DNA from: Edaphobacter modestus
Lineage (GTDB): Bacteria > Acidobacteriota > Terriglobia > Terriglobales > Acidobacteriaceae
NCBI RefSeq assembly: GCF_004217555.1
Contig: NZ_SHKW01000001.1
Location: 1,550,001-1,614,000, forward strand
Direction: 5' to 3'
DNA: 64,000 nt
The position numbers and the translations under genes are program-made. Under the pieces are notes generated by a model. The model had not been told where the DNA came from. It saw nothing but the letters and a program-made list of their open reading frames with translations, and did no database searches. Position 1 is the first letter of the stretch, and every line of letters begins with the position of its first letter. Shown here in pieces: positions 53,530-63,303 of the stretch.

Positions 53530-55560
53530 TCAGTGCTTCGCGACCTCGGTAGAGTTCACCATCTCCGGCTGGATGACGACACCGTCGTACAAAGTCGCCC
53601 CCACCATATGCTCTCCGACTGGCCGCAACAGGCGCAGGTTCCATCCGGTATTCCAGTACGACACAGTTTTATCCGGAAGGTGCGCCGAAAACGCGATCGT
53701 CGTAGGACTGTTGGCTGTGATCAGCACCCGCTGTCCCTTCTCGTCGTAGAAGATGCTGTTCACATCCCGCACAAACAGGTTCTTCACCACCTGCCAGGTC
53801 GTTCCCTTATCTTCCGAGAGATAGACTCCCTCGCGTCCGCCGATCCACAGGCCGCCGAAGCCGTCCACGGCAACCGCTGTAATCTGGGTCAGCTCCGACG
53901 GAGGATTGATCGCAGTCCACGTGCGACCGTCATCGGTCGTCAGAGACGCCTTCGACAGCGATGCAGCCAGAATCGTCGATTTTGAGGAGGAGATCGCGGA
54001 CCAGACATGCCCCTGCGGATCTGCAGTCAGGTTCCAGCTCAGACCTCCATCGACGCTCTTCAAAATCCCGTCCTGGGTCCCGGCGAAGATTTGCTGCCCG
54101 TCCCGAGTAAAGGCGAATACGGATCCGTCGAATGGTTTCGGAGCAGGCTTCTTCTTCACCGGTGCCTTCGGAGTAACTTTCCGAGCCGCTGCTCCCTTTT
54201 TCCTGACGACAACCGGTTTTGCGACTGGAGGCTCCTCCGTCACAGGAAGTTCCAAAGATACACGGTCTACCTTGTTCCAGAGCTCTCCATTCAGCCTGTA
54301 GATTCCGTGCCTGGTACCCGCGAGAATGGTTCCATCCGGACCCTGACCAAGACTGAGAACATCGTGGGCGTCAAGCCCTCCATTCTTCTGCGTCCACGTC
54401 AGCCCTCCGTTCGTGCTCACGAAGGCTCCGCCCCACGCTTTGTCATTCACCATGCCGACATAGATCGTTCCCGGTTGACGCATGTCCTCGACATAAGACG
54501 TAATTTGTCGCGAGGAGAATCCGGTGTTGGTGGACCGGAAGCTGGCACCTCCATCGTTCGAGACCAGAACGCCTCCACGATCGGTCGCCAGCAGAATTCG
54601 GTTTGTATCCGCCGGATTGATAAAGACGTCGTTGACGATCAACTCCGGTCCTGTCGTACGGATCCACGTCTTTCCAGAATCGCTCGTGCGATAGAGCCCT
54701 TCTGTTGTCCCGGCAAAGACGATGTTCTGGTGCTGAGGATCCTGCATGAGAACGCGGGTTCTGCGGGCAGTGGAAGGAATCCCCTGAATCTTCTGGAAAC
54801 GTCCGCCTGCAGTCTCACTCTTGTAGATTCCCGAACAAGCGCTCGCATAAACCACGTTGGGATCCTTCGGATCGATGATGATCGAGAACACGTCAGAGTC
54901 GTCGATCACGCCTTCTTTGATATTCGACCAGTTCGCGCCGTCATCCGTGGTCTTCCACGGCAGATGCCATGTTCCCGCGTAGATGATCTTCGGGTCCTTC
55001 GGGTCGATGGCGATCGATTCGACCTCATGAATCTCCGTACTTCCTTCAGGACTGATGAGCTTCCAGGTTGCTCCACTGTCGACACTCTTATAAACACCTT
55101 TGAGTGTTCCGGTAACGAATACCTTCGGATCGGAGGGTGAGTTTACCAATGCCCGGATCGACTGCCCCTTCATCTGGGACTCGACGTTCCAGCTTGCACC
55201 ACCATCGCTGCTGACAAAAAGTCCGCCATCGGTGCTGCCCAACACCCAGGCCCCTACCAGAATTCTCTTTGGAGTGGATGGATCGATGATGATGTTGTCT
55301 AAAACGAGATCGTCGCGATTTCCGATGCGGGCTAGCCGTTTCCACTCCCCTCCACCATTATGCGACTCATAGATCCAGCCAACCGCGGTGCCCAGATAGA
55401 GATGCTGGTTGTCATGAGGATCGACTGCGAACGAGCGCGCATCTCCACCATCAGGTCCGAACGGCAGCCAGTTAGGAGGGATCGCTTCAGAGCGGGCTGA
55501 GAAACTAAATAGGGTAATAAGAACTGCGAGGAGAGAGGTCCGTTTTTTAAGTTGTCTCAT
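53530..55560 (-). CDS. Secreted BNR/YCF48-like multi-blade propeller protein
   Basis: A 676-residue protein with a signal peptide (TSLLAVLITLFSFSARSEA). At least nine Asp-box/BNR-type motifs are spread along it (YESHNGGGEWKRLA, VSSDGGASWNVES, YKSVDSGATWKLIS, WKTTDDGANWSNI, YRTSDSGKTWIRT, VSNDGGASFRST, VSTNGGLTWTQK, LKSVDGGLSWNLT, LSEDKGTTWQVV), suggesting two propellers. A basic, proline-rich linker (PVVVRKKGAAARKVTPKAPVKKKPAPKP) splits the two halves at about residue 450-480. The function is unknown; family members include glycosyl hydrolase-like and photosystem assembly factors. It begins after the terminator at 55621. Confidence 0.8.
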   Translation of the reverse strand: MRQLKKRTSLLAVLITLFSFSARSEAIPPNWLPFGPDGGDARSFAVDPHDNQHLYLGTAVGWIYESHNGGGEWKRLARIGNRDDLVLDNIIIDPSTPKRILVGAWVLGSTDGGLFVSSDGGASWNVESQMKGQSIRALVNSPSDPKVFVTGTLKGVYKSVDSGATWKLISPEGSTEIHEVESIAIDPKDPKIIYAGTWHLPWKTTDDGANWSNIKEGVIDDSDVFSIIIDPKDPNVVYASACSGIYKSETAGGRFQKIQGIPSTARRTRVLMQDPQHQNIVFAGTTEGLYRTSDSGKTWIRTTGPELIVNDVFINPADTNRILLATDRGGVLVSNDGGASFRSTNTGFSSRQITSYVEDMRQPGTIYVGMVNDKAWGGAFVSTNGGLTWTQKNGGLDAHDVLSLGQGPDGTILAGTRHGIYRLNGELWNKVDRVSLELPVTEEPPVAKPVVVRKKGAAARKVTPKAPVKKKPAPKPFDGSVFAFTRDGQQIFAGTQDGILKSVDGGLSWNLTADPQGHVWSAISSSKSTILAASLSKASLTTDDGRTWTAINPPSELTQITAVAVDGFGGLWIGGREGVYLSEDKGTTWQVVKNLFVRDVNSIFYDEKGQRVLITANSPTTIAFSAHLPDKTVSYWNTGWNLRLLRPVGEHMVGATLYDGVVIQPEMVNSTEVAKH

Positions 55561-55620
55561 AGATCCTGCTGACCAAAGTTTAACTAACCGTGGCCATTAG
55601 ATGTTAGCTGACTCGATAAC

Positions 55621-55656
55621 AAAAGGCTGACCGGGAAGATTCCCGGTCAGCCTTTT
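55621..55656 (-). terminator. Strong intrinsic terminator, 16-bp perfect stem
   Basis: Arms AAAAGGCTGACCGGGA (55621-55636) and TCCCGGTCAGCCTTTT (55641-55656) are perfect complements around a 4-base loop, with A and T tracts that let it work on both strands. It lies 24 bp after the stop of the OmpA-like gene (minus strand). Confidence 0.92.
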
Positions 55657-55679
55657 GGTTCGTTCTTTCGTTGCGATGA

Positions 55680-57296
55680 CTAGCGGTGATGTGCCCCGCC
55701 AGTGCGAGGGACAACCTTCACAGCGCTCTCGTCAACCGGCGTAAGTCCGGTCTGATCAAGAGTTGCTCCGGTGGGTACCAGCGTGGAGGTGACCGTCTTG
55801 CCGTCCTGCGATCCGGAATAGACCGAGATGCGGCTGGCGTCGATGCCCTTCTCCTTCACCAGGTAGTCCTTCGTGTTGACAGCGCGAGCGGAGGCAGCCT
55901 TGACTCCGGCCTTCTCGGTGCTGGCGGCGTTGCCGACAACTACGAGTTTCGCATCCGAGGTGCGCTGCAGGTTGAGAGCAACCTCATCGAGGCAAGCCTT
56001 GGCTTCGTTGTCAACGCGAGTCGGACGGCGCTTGTCACGATCGAAGTTGATCGAGCAGAGAGCCTGGGTGGTCGGCGCCGGCGGAGGTGGAGGCGCGTTC
56101 ACCGTTACTGTCGCGGTGCAGGAAGCAGACTGACCCTTATCGTCAACCACATTTGCCGTTACCGTAATGGTTCCCGGAGCAGCGCCCGTGGTGTTCAGGG
56201 TAGCGGTGGAGGTGTTTCCGGTGACCGATCCAGCCGTCGAACTGTAGCTGTAGGTCAGAGGACGATTCTGCGGGCTGGTGCCGTTGGCGGTGATGGTCGA
56301 AGAATCGCCGGGCGCAACAGTCGAGGGATTCGCCGAGCAGCTGACCGTGGGCGGCTGGAACTGCTGAACGGTGAACGGAGCCGAGCAATCGGCCATGTCG
56401 CCGGGCTTGTTGCCCTGGGAGACGTGCCCCTTGACGGTGTAGCTGCCAGGGTTGAGGTTCGTCGTCGTGACGTTCGCGGTGGTCTCAGTTCCGGAGACAG
56501 TGCCGCCATCAGAGGTCCAGTTATAGGTGGGGGTCTTCTTCGGGTTGAGGTTTGCAGCCGTTCCGGTCACAGTGATCGGGTCGCCAGGGTAAGCCGTCGA
56601 CGGCGAAGCCGAGCAGGTGAAGGTAACGGGGGGAGGAGGAATGATGTGACCGAAGTGCGTCACGATACCCGTGCTCAGGTCCACGCCGCTCAGATTGGCG
56701 CGTCCACCGGTTGGTCCGCTGGGCGGAGGAGTATAGGGACCGAAGTTGGCGTGGATGTAGCGATAATCGGCTTCAAACAGGCGGAACGAGAATCGGTTAT
56801 TGAAGAAGGGCAGATCATAGTCCATACCGCCACCGGCCGTAAGGGTCGGTCCCCAGGTCCAGGGATTGTGGTACTGGAACGAGCGATAGGAGTTCGGACC
56901 AACCAACTTTCCGCCACCGGCCAGACCGTGAGCGAAGAGGGTGAAATTCTGCATCGGAGCGCGGAAGATCGGACCAGCGGAAGCACTATACAATCCGTCG
57001 TTCTTACCGTCCGGATGGGCGACAAAGTTGATTTCGCCACCAAAGTACTTATTGAAGTAATACGCGCCACTTCCGATGGCTCCCAGATCAATGGAGCTGT
57101 AATTGACGCCCAGCGGCTTCAACTGACCGTGTGCCCCGAAATAGGAATACCCTGTGAAAACATCAATTCGGGAGGGGTTAGTGCCCACGGGGGCGGCTGT
57201 GCTGGGAGTCTGCGCACCCAGACTCGCGACTCCAAGGCTGACTGCACATGCAGCCAGTACGAACCGGCCAAAATTACGTAAAGGGCTATAAACCAT
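55680..57296 (-). CDS. OmpA-family outer-membrane protein with Ig/PKD-like domains
   Basis: About 538 residues from the ATG at 57296, which has GGAGG seven bases upstream; an upstream TTG in the same frame is less likely. After the signal peptide (FVLAACAVSLGVASLGAQ) comes an eight-strand-like barrel of about 200 residues (IDVFTGYSYFGAHGQLKPLG ... ADYRYIHANFGPY). Two PKD/Ig-like domains follow, each with paired cysteines (FTCSASPSTAYPGDPITVTG, VSCSANPSTVAPGDSSTITA). After a PPPPPAP hinge comes an OmpA-like peptidoglycan-binding domain (CSINFDRDKRRPTRVDNEAK ... ASARAVNTKDYLV). It probably anchors the outer membrane to the wall. The strong terminator follows. Confidence 0.82.
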   Translation of the reverse strand: MVYSPLRNFGRFVLAACAVSLGVASLGAQTPSTAAPVGTNPSRIDVFTGYSYFGAHGQLKPLGVNYSSIDLGAIGSGAYYFNKYFGGEINFVAHPDGKNDGLYSASAGPIFRAPMQNFTLFAHGLAGGGKLVGPNSYRSFQYHNPWTWGPTLTAGGGMDYDLPFFNNRFSFRLFEADYRYIHANFGPYTPPPSGPTGGRANLSGVDLSTGIVTHFGHIIPPPPVTFTCSASPSTAYPGDPITVTGTAANLNPKKTPTYNWTSDGGTVSGTETTANVTTTNLNPGSYTVKGHVSQGNKPGDMADCSAPFTVQQFQPPTVSCSANPSTVAPGDSSTITANGTSPQNRPLTYSYSSTAGSVTGNTSTATLNTTGAAPGTITVTANVVDDKGQSASCTATVTVNAPPPPPAPTTQALCSINFDRDKRRPTRVDNEAKACLDEVALNLQRTSDAKLVVVGNAASTEKAGVKAASARAVNTKDYLVKEKGIDASRISVYSGSQDGKTVTSTLVPTGATLDQTGLTPVDESAVKVVPRTGGAHHR

Positions 57297-57508
57297 TCGA
57301 CTTCCTCCGCTCAAATTCTTCCAGTGTCAGGAGCCTTTTCGGCTCAATCTTGTTGATATGGTGCTTCTGATTCAGTAAAGCTTACCGCAGGTTGCTAGCT
57401 GTACCGGTAAAAAATACTCTGCGGCAACTATATTTTCAATACTTTACATCGAACGACGTGCGGAAGGACCAGGGGAGAACCTTCCCAGTTATTAGCAATT
57501 CCGAAAGA

Positions 57509-58123
57509 TCAGGCGAGATTCAAAGTCTTTCGGACGGACCCGCGTTCGCGTTGTATCTTCTCCTGCAGCAACGTGATAGCGTACAGCAACTGTTCGGGAC
57601 GTGGAGGGCAGCCCGGCACATAAATATCAACCGGAATAACCTGATTGACTCCCTGAAGCAAGGCGTAATTATTGAAGACGCCGCCGGAGGTTGCGCAGGC
57701 GCCCATCGAGATCACCCATTTCGGTTCCGGCATCTGCTCGTAGAGCCGACGAATTACCGGAGCCATCTTCTGCGAGACCCTTCCCGCGATGATCATGAGA
57801 TCACTTTGCCGAGGTGAGGGCCGGAAGACCTCAGCACCGAAGCGGGCGATATCATAGCGGGATCCTCCCATGGACATCATCTCGATCGCGCAACAGGCCA
57901 AACCGAAGGTCATCGGCCAGACCGAATTCTTGCGCACCCAGTTGATCGCAGCGTCGAGCGACGCCAGGACGATCCCTTCCGGCTGATCGTACCCCCAGTT
58001 AACCTCTCTCAGCTTTTCCTGATTCTTGGCGAAGCTATCGAGGCTGCCAAAGAGATAACGGTCTCCCTTTTGAGGCACTTCTGTCGGGCGACCGCTACTG
58101 GTATTCTCTGATCCTTTGCTCAT
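57509..58123 (-). CDS. nuoB: NADH-quinone oxidoreductase subunit B
   Basis: A 204-residue protein carrying the four cysteines that bind cluster N2, the last iron-sulphur centre before quinone: C77 and C78 in [12 protein letters not shown]143 in [10 protein letters not shown] and C172 in [12 protein letters not shown]. It is part of the peripheral arm of complex I. The first 40 residues are a family-variable tail. The neighbours are not nuo genes: glnD lies 106 bp upstream on the same strand and the OmpA-like gene follows after a 212-bp gap. The gene is thus separate from any nuo operon, or is an extra copy. Confidence 0.95.
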   Translation of the reverse strand: MSKGSENTSSGRPTEVPQKGDRYLFGSLDSFAKNQEKLREVNWGYDQPEGIVLASLDAAINWVRKNSVWPMTFGLACCAIEMMSMGGSRYDIARFGAEVFRPSPRQSDLMIIAGRVSQKMAPVIRRLYEQMPEPKWVISMGACATSGGVFNNYALLQGVNQVIPVDIYVPGCPPRPEQLLYAITLLQEKIQRERGSVRKTLNLA

Positions 58124-58229
58124 ACCCTAATAATAGAGCCGAGCTTGCCATTCGGGGGATCTTTCGACAACATTCCGAGAGTGTCTCTGAAGACGATCGG
58201 TTCTCAACGCTGCCGAGAACGACGTCCGG

Positions 58230-60869
58230 TTAGCGCGCGTTCTCTTCCATCGCATGCAGCAGAGCCGAACGCAGGGACCGCTGCTGTTGCTTTTCGAGCT
58301 TGGCACCTTCGTGCGTGAGATAAAAGACGTCGATTGCCGTCTCGCCTTCTGTATCGACCAGGGCGACCTCGATGTTGTGACCGTGGGCAGCGAGGGTAAG
58401 GCTCAATGCGCGAAGAAGTCCGGGAAGATCCTGCGCGACAACTTCCACCAAGGTGCTATGAGAAGATGCCTCGTCGTTGAACTCGACACGCGGCTGCACG
58501 GCGACCTTTGGAGCTTTCCGCCGTCCGCGACGCCGCCCGCTCAACAACTTTTCGACCGGCACAGCCCCCGTCATCACGTCGTAGATGCTCTTTACAAAGC
58601 GATCATGTTCCGACGAGTTCATCTCCAATGTCCGGAACGTGTCGGTGAAACGGAAGCTGTCGACCACGATTCCTTTGCGGTTGGAGAATGCGTCCGCGGT
58701 CACGATATTCATTCCCCAGGCGGACAGGGCTCCGGTCATATTGGCAAAGAGCAGGGCGCGGTCCGGTGTGACCACTGTGAGCTCGCTGACTGCGGGGGAG
58801 TAGCGGAAGTCCAGCTGCACCCTGTCTTCGCTGAGCCGTTCGGCCATGCTGAAGTGGGTGCGGATCTGTTCGGCGGAGCGGGTCAGAACGTATCGCTCGG
58901 GAAAGCCCTCGAGAAACTCTGCGACGGAGGCTCTTCGATCGGGAATCAGCGCCGAAACCCGATCGACCAGCTCCTGGGCTTCCTGCGCGCCTACACGATC
59001 ATCGTCAACGCTCCGGTCCAGATAGTTAGCGGTCGCGATATAGAGGCGCCACAGGTTCTCCGCCTTCCAGGGAGTCAAGGCATCGGGATGGACGGCATTG
59101 ATGTCCGCATAGGTGAAAAGAGTCAGCATTCGGAGCAGCTCCGGCGTCTGCACCTTGCCCGCAAAGGCTCGCACCGTCTCGGCGTCGAAGATATCGCGGC
59201 GCAAAGTCGAAGACATCTCCAGGTGATTCGCGATGAGGCCGGTAACCAGATCACTTTCGTAGGAATCGAGCTCGAGCCGCGCCAGTAGCGCTCGCGCCAT
59301 CCGCGCGCTCTCTTCCGCATGATCTCCCGTGCTGCGCCCCTTGCCGGTGTCGTGGAGAAGCGCCATAAGGTACAGAAGCGCGGGATGGGGAAGCTCGCGC
59401 AACAACGCTCCAAAGCGCGAGGCCCACTCGGCATGCGAGCCCCATTCCAGCCTGGTGGCGACGGGGGAGTTTTCGAGACTGTGAAGCGTATCGATCAGGA
59501 CAAAAGTGTGTTCGTCTACCGTGTAGCGGTGATACGCATCGCGGATGACAAGCGCATCGATCCCGTGGAATTCAGGAACCAGTAATTCGAGAATTCCCAG
59601 CGCATGCATGGCGCGAAGAGCGTGGCCGGCATAGGGCCCGACGAGAATATCCTTGAGCCGGCTCCACAAAGCGGGGCCCTCCTCGAGGCTGGCGGAGATC
59701 GGCCCGAGAGCATGGGAAAGCCTCTCTTCAGTCTCACGGTCCAGCGTGCAGCCGCTGCGGGCCATGGCGGCAAAGACTTCCAGCACTACCTCGGGATTGT
59801 GCGCCGGATCTTCCGCCCTCGACCCGAGAGCCACAGCCGACCTGAGTATCAGCTGTCCTCGTTCGATACGAAACTCTCCAAAGGATTCGGCCGCACGGGG
59901 GCGCTTCAGCATGATTTTTCTGGACTGCTTGCGAGCAGGCAGATCTTCAATTCCCCGCTTCAAAGCGCGTTCGATACTGCGCGCATGGCGAAAGTAAATC
60001 CGCATCCAGTAAGCAGCATCAACAGGGCTACCGCGATCTCCGTTGAGTCCGGTCGACATCGCTGCGGCGGCATCCTGAGCCTGCCAATCGAGCGTGTTGT
60101 CGTCACGCTCGTGGCGGTAATGAAGAAAACATCGCAGCAGATGCAGAAATTCAACTGCCTGACGGAATCCATTGTCCTCAGCTGCAGAGGAGGCGCTGTG
60201 ACCGGACGCGCCATCCAGGATCGCAAGCCACCCGCAGACATGAACGTCGCGAAGACCTCCAGGGCAGTCCTTGATATTCGGCTCAAGATGAAAGAGCGTG
60301 CTGCCATACTTGGTGTGACGCTCACGGGTCAGCTCCAGCAGACGGTCCACCACTGCGTTTCGATCGCGCTCCACCAGCTTCGGCAAAGTATCCCTGGAAA
60401 GCCTGGCATAGAGCCCGGCGTCACCAATGAGCAGACGATGATCGAGCAGTGCGAGAGTAAACTCAGCGTTGTCCGGGGAAAAACGCTCGCATTCCGGAAG
60501 CCTGCGAATGGTCTGCGCGACCCGGATGCCGCAATCCCACATCTCCTGACTGATGCGCCGGATCGACTCTTTCAGGTCTTTTTCGCTGGCCTTGGCATCG
60601 AGAAGGAACAGCAGATCGACATCGGAGTGCGGAAACAGTTCTCTGCGTCCATAACCCCCGATTGCCAGTAAAGCAACCCCTCCCGCAAGACGGGGATTTT
60701 GTTCCAGAGCCTCCTGCCAGAGAGAGCAGGTCAACTCGTCCACAGCCGAGGTTCTGGCGGCGAGAGTCGCCAAGCCTGAAGCGCCAGCCTCGAAGGCCCC
60801 GCGAATCTCAAACATCCTTCGCTGATACAGATTGCGCCGCTCGTTGCCTGTGGACTCGCTCGCCTGCAT
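58230..60869 (-). CDS. glnD: Bifunctional PII uridylyltransferase/uridylyl-removing enzyme
   Basis: An 879-residue protein with the full domain order. The nucleotidyltransferase domain has GGYGRRELFPHSDVD at 71-85, with the catalytic aspartates. A helical PII-UTase region follows, then an HD domain (HTFVLIDTLHSLE ... LLHDTGKGRSTGDHAEES) for removal of UMP. Two ACT domains close the protein (SELTVVTPDRALLFANMTGALSAWG and VEVVAQDLPGLLRALSLTLAAHG) and sense glutamine. It uridylylates PII when glutamine is low. It follows glnB by 94 bp on the same strand, so enzyme and substrate are probably co-transcribed. Confidence 0.95.
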   Translation of the reverse strand: MQASESTGNERRNLYQRRMFEIRGAFEAGASGLATLAARTSAVDELTCSLWQEALEQNPRLAGGVALLAIGGYGRRELFPHSDVDLLFLLDAKASEKDLKESIRRISQEMWDCGIRVAQTIRRLPECERFSPDNAEFTLALLDHRLLIGDAGLYARLSRDTLPKLVERDRNAVVDRLLELTRERHTKYGSTLFHLEPNIKDCPGGLRDVHVCGWLAILDGASGHSASSAAEDNGFRQAVEFLHLLRCFLHYRHERDDNTLDWQAQDAAAAMSTGLNGDRGSPVDAAYWMRIYFRHARSIERALKRGIEDLPARKQSRKIMLKRPRAAESFGEFRIERGQLILRSAVALGSRAEDPAHNPEVVLEVFAAMARSGCTLDRETEERLSHALGPISASLEEGPALWSRLKDILVGPYAGHALRAMHALGILELLVPEFHGIDALVIRDAYHRYTVDEHTFVLIDTLHSLENSPVATRLEWGSHAEWASRFGALLRELPHPALLYLMALLHDTGKGRSTGDHAEESARMARALLARLELDSYESDLVTGLIANHLEMSSTLRRDIFDAETVRAFAGKVQTPELLRMLTLFTYADINAVHPDALTPWKAENLWRLYIATANYLDRSVDDDRVGAQEAQELVDRVSALIPDRRASVAEFLEGFPERYVLTRSAEQIRTHFSMAERLSEDRVQLDFRYSPAVSELTVVTPDRALLFANMTGALSAWGMNIVTADAFSNRKGIVVDSFRFTDTFRTLEMNSSEHDRFVKSIYDVMTGAVPVEKLLSGRRRGRRKAPKVAVQPRVEFNDEASSHSTLVEVVAQDLPGLLRALSLTLAAHGHNIEVALVDTEGETAIDVFYLTHEGAKLEKQQQRSLRSALLHAMEENAR

Positions 60870-60963
60870 TCACTCTCCCCGAGCCTTCAGGATATTTCAC
60901 CCGTCTCACAACTTCGGGTTCGGCTTCTTCTCTGGAACGCAACACCTCGCCTCGAACTGGAGA

Positions 60964-61317
<354 letters not shown>

Positions 61318-61337
61318 TCAGGCCTTTGCTCTCAACT

Positions 61338-62780
61338 CTAGTGCGCCCAGTCGTAACCTTCTTCGCCGTGCTGGGAGAGATCAAGACCATCGCGTTCTTC
61401 TTCCTCACTCACCCTAAGCCCCATCGACTTGTCCACGACGAACAAAATGATGATCGTACCCACAATGGAAATTGTCCATGCGATTGCGACCCCACCAATC
61501 TGATTCAGGAGCTGGTGCCAGTTTCCCTCAATCAGTCCGGTAGCCTTTCCCGCACCGAAGATAGGATTGATGGCACTGTTGGCAAAGATTCCGGTCAGAA
61601 CTGCTCCGAGGGTTCCACCAGCTCCATGAACGCCGAAGGCGTCGAGAGAGTCATCATAACCGAACCAGGCCTTCACCTTCACGACCATCAGGTAGCAGAA
61701 GACACCTGCGATCAGACCGATCCAGAGCGCCGAAATCGGCGTTACAAAGCCTGCCGCTGGAGTGATGGCAACCAGTCCGGCGACGGCTCCCGAGATGGCG
61801 CCGAGTGCGGAGGCCTTGCCCTGCCGCTTCCATTCCGCGGCGATCCAGCCAATCGCTGCCGCAGCTGCAGCGAAGTGGGTTGTCACGAAGGCAGAGGTCG
61901 CCAGAGTTCCTGCCGACAGCGCGGAACCGGCATTGAAGCCGAACCAGCCCACCCAGAGAAGGCAGGCGCCGATAAAGCTGAGAACGACGGAGTGAGGCGG
62001 CATGGGTTCCTTGGGGAATCCGAGACGCTTGCCAAGATAGATCGCCGTCACGAGGGCCGAGACACCTGATGTGACGTGTACGACAGTTCCGCCGGCAAAA
62101 TCGAGGCATGGAATTCGCCCGCCCGCCGCCGCATTCAACAGACCACCTTTACCCCAGACCATGTGCGCCATGGGGCTATAGATGAACAGTGTCCACAGCG
62201 CCATGAAGACCAGCATCGAGGAGAACTTCACACGCTCGGCGAAAGCTCCGGTAATCAAGGCCGGGGTAATGATTGCAAACATCAGTTGATAGACCATGAA
62301 GGTCTGGAGCGGAATCGTCGCCGCATATGCGGGATCGGGCGCCAAGCCTACACCGTGAAGAAAGGCGTTGTGAAAGCCACCAATAAACGAGTTTCCCTGA
62401 CCAAAGGCGAGCGAGTAGCTCACCAGGGCCCACAGCACCGTCACCATGGCCATCATGGCGAAGGTCTGCATCATGGTGCCAAGAACATTCTTCTTGCGTA
62501 CCAGACCGCCATAGAACAGTGCCAATCCGGGGCCGCTCATCATCAACACCAGTGCCGAGGAGACCAGCATCCACGCATTGTCGCCTGAGGTCTGCGCCGC
62601 GGCGATCGCGGTGGTGTTGTCCGCTGTCTGCTTTTCGAGCGTCGCCAGCCGATCCGCCTGCGAAGAAGGAGCAAGTGCTACGGGGGCCTCCGCGAGGGCT
62701 GTGTGCCCAGCCAGCATCGGGCCGCTCACTCCAAACACGAGCAGAAACGCCAGAAACACCTTCACTACGGCAACACGCAT
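61338..62780 (-). CDS. amt: Ammonium transporter with extended N-terminus
   Basis: A 480-residue Amt-family channel. The core is typical: WMLVSSALVLMMSGPGLALFYGGLVRKKNVL, FAMMAMVTVLWALVSYSLAFG, GGTVVHVTSGVSALVTAIYLGKRLGFPKEP, GWFGFNAGSAL and DSLDAFGVHGAGGTLGAVLTGIFA, the last two with pore histidine and aspartate regions. Before the first channel helix there are about 65 extra residues: a signal-like segment (VVKVFLAFLLVFGVSGPMLA) and a short coiled-coil-like stretch (QADRLATLEKQTADNTTAIAAAQT). It is the first gene of the amt-glnB-glnD-nuoB unit. Confidence 0.94.
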   Translation of the reverse strand: MRVAVVKVFLAFLLVFGVSGPMLAGHTALAEAPVALAPSSQADRLATLEKQTADNTTAIAAAQTSGDNAWMLVSSALVLMMSGPGLALFYGGLVRKKNVLGTMMQTFAMMAMVTVLWALVSYSLAFGQGNSFIGGFHNAFLHGVGLAPDPAYAATIPLQTFMVYQLMFAIITPALITGAFAERVKFSSMLVFMALWTLFIYSPMAHMVWGKGGLLNAAAGGRIPCLDFAGGTVVHVTSGVSALVTAIYLGKRLGFPKEPMPPHSVVLSFIGACLLWVGWFGFNAGSALSAGTLATSAFVTTHFAAAAAAIGWIAAEWKRQGKASALGAISGAVAGLVAITPAAGFVTPISALWIGLIAGVFCYLMVVKVKAWFGYDDSLDAFGVHGAGGTLGAVLTGIFANSAINPIFGAGKATGLIEGNWHQLLNQIGGVAIAWTISIVGTIIILFVVDKSMGLRVSEEEERDGLDLSQHGEEGYDWAH

Positions 62781-63011
62781 GGATCAATCACCTGTCTTGA
62801 TAAAGATTTGAAAATTCGGAAGAGACATGCAGAATGAACCGCTCGGAGAGGAACGACAAACCTGCAGTTTTGTCTTCGCTACGGCGTGGGAGCAAAGACT
62901 TATGTCGAACTGATGTATTTAATCTACACAAGGGGAAGCGCATCACAAAGCGGGAAATCCTCAGACAGCGTTTCGTATCTTGTGCCCTCTTCCCTGCTCT
63001 CTTCCTCAGGG

Positions 63012-63290
63012 CTATTGCCCGGCGAGCACTGTCTCCAAAATCAAGAGCCTCTCCGTTTCGAGATTGCCGGTTGCCATCCGCCTTCCGGCTCGACGATACC
63101 AGTAGGCTGCGTTTCCCTCATCGCCTTCCTTACGATGCAGATACGCATGAACCCATGCACTGTTTGCGTCCTCCCCGTCCTGCGCCACCTCGTGAGCACG
63201 TTCCCAGTTGCCCTGGACATCCCACCACAAGGCCAGCACGGCCCCTTGAAACTGATCCGGATCGGCTGCTTTGAATTCTGCTTCCGTCAT
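63012..63290 (-). CDS. Small conserved protein of unknown function
   Basis: 92 residues, starting MTEAEFKAADPDQFQGAVLA. It is rich in W and in acidic residues, with WERAHEVAQDGEDANSAWVH and AYLHRKEGDEGNAAYWYRRA, a compact helical pattern that I recall from widespread uncharacterised small proteins. There is no signal peptide or metal motif except scattered histidines. It lies 13 bp after the hydrolase gene on the same strand, so they are probably co-transcribed. No function can be assigned. Confidence 0.75.
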   Translation of the reverse strand: MTEAEFKAADPDQFQGAVLALWWDVQGNWERAHEVAQDGEDANSAWVHAYLHRKEGDEGNAAYWYRRAGRRMATGNLETERLLILETVLAGQ

Positions 63291-63303
63291 GACGGTCTGC
63301 CCC

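Noticed and set aside
52525..53985. 486-codon plus-strand frame opposite mqnE
   Set aside because: It has no ribosome site or family, and the minus strand has a full radical SAM enzyme with its cysteine motif.
55686..57281. 531-codon plus-strand frame opposite the OmpA-like gene
   Set aside because: An arginine/glycine-rich shadow; the minus strand carries signal peptide, barrel and OmpA domain.
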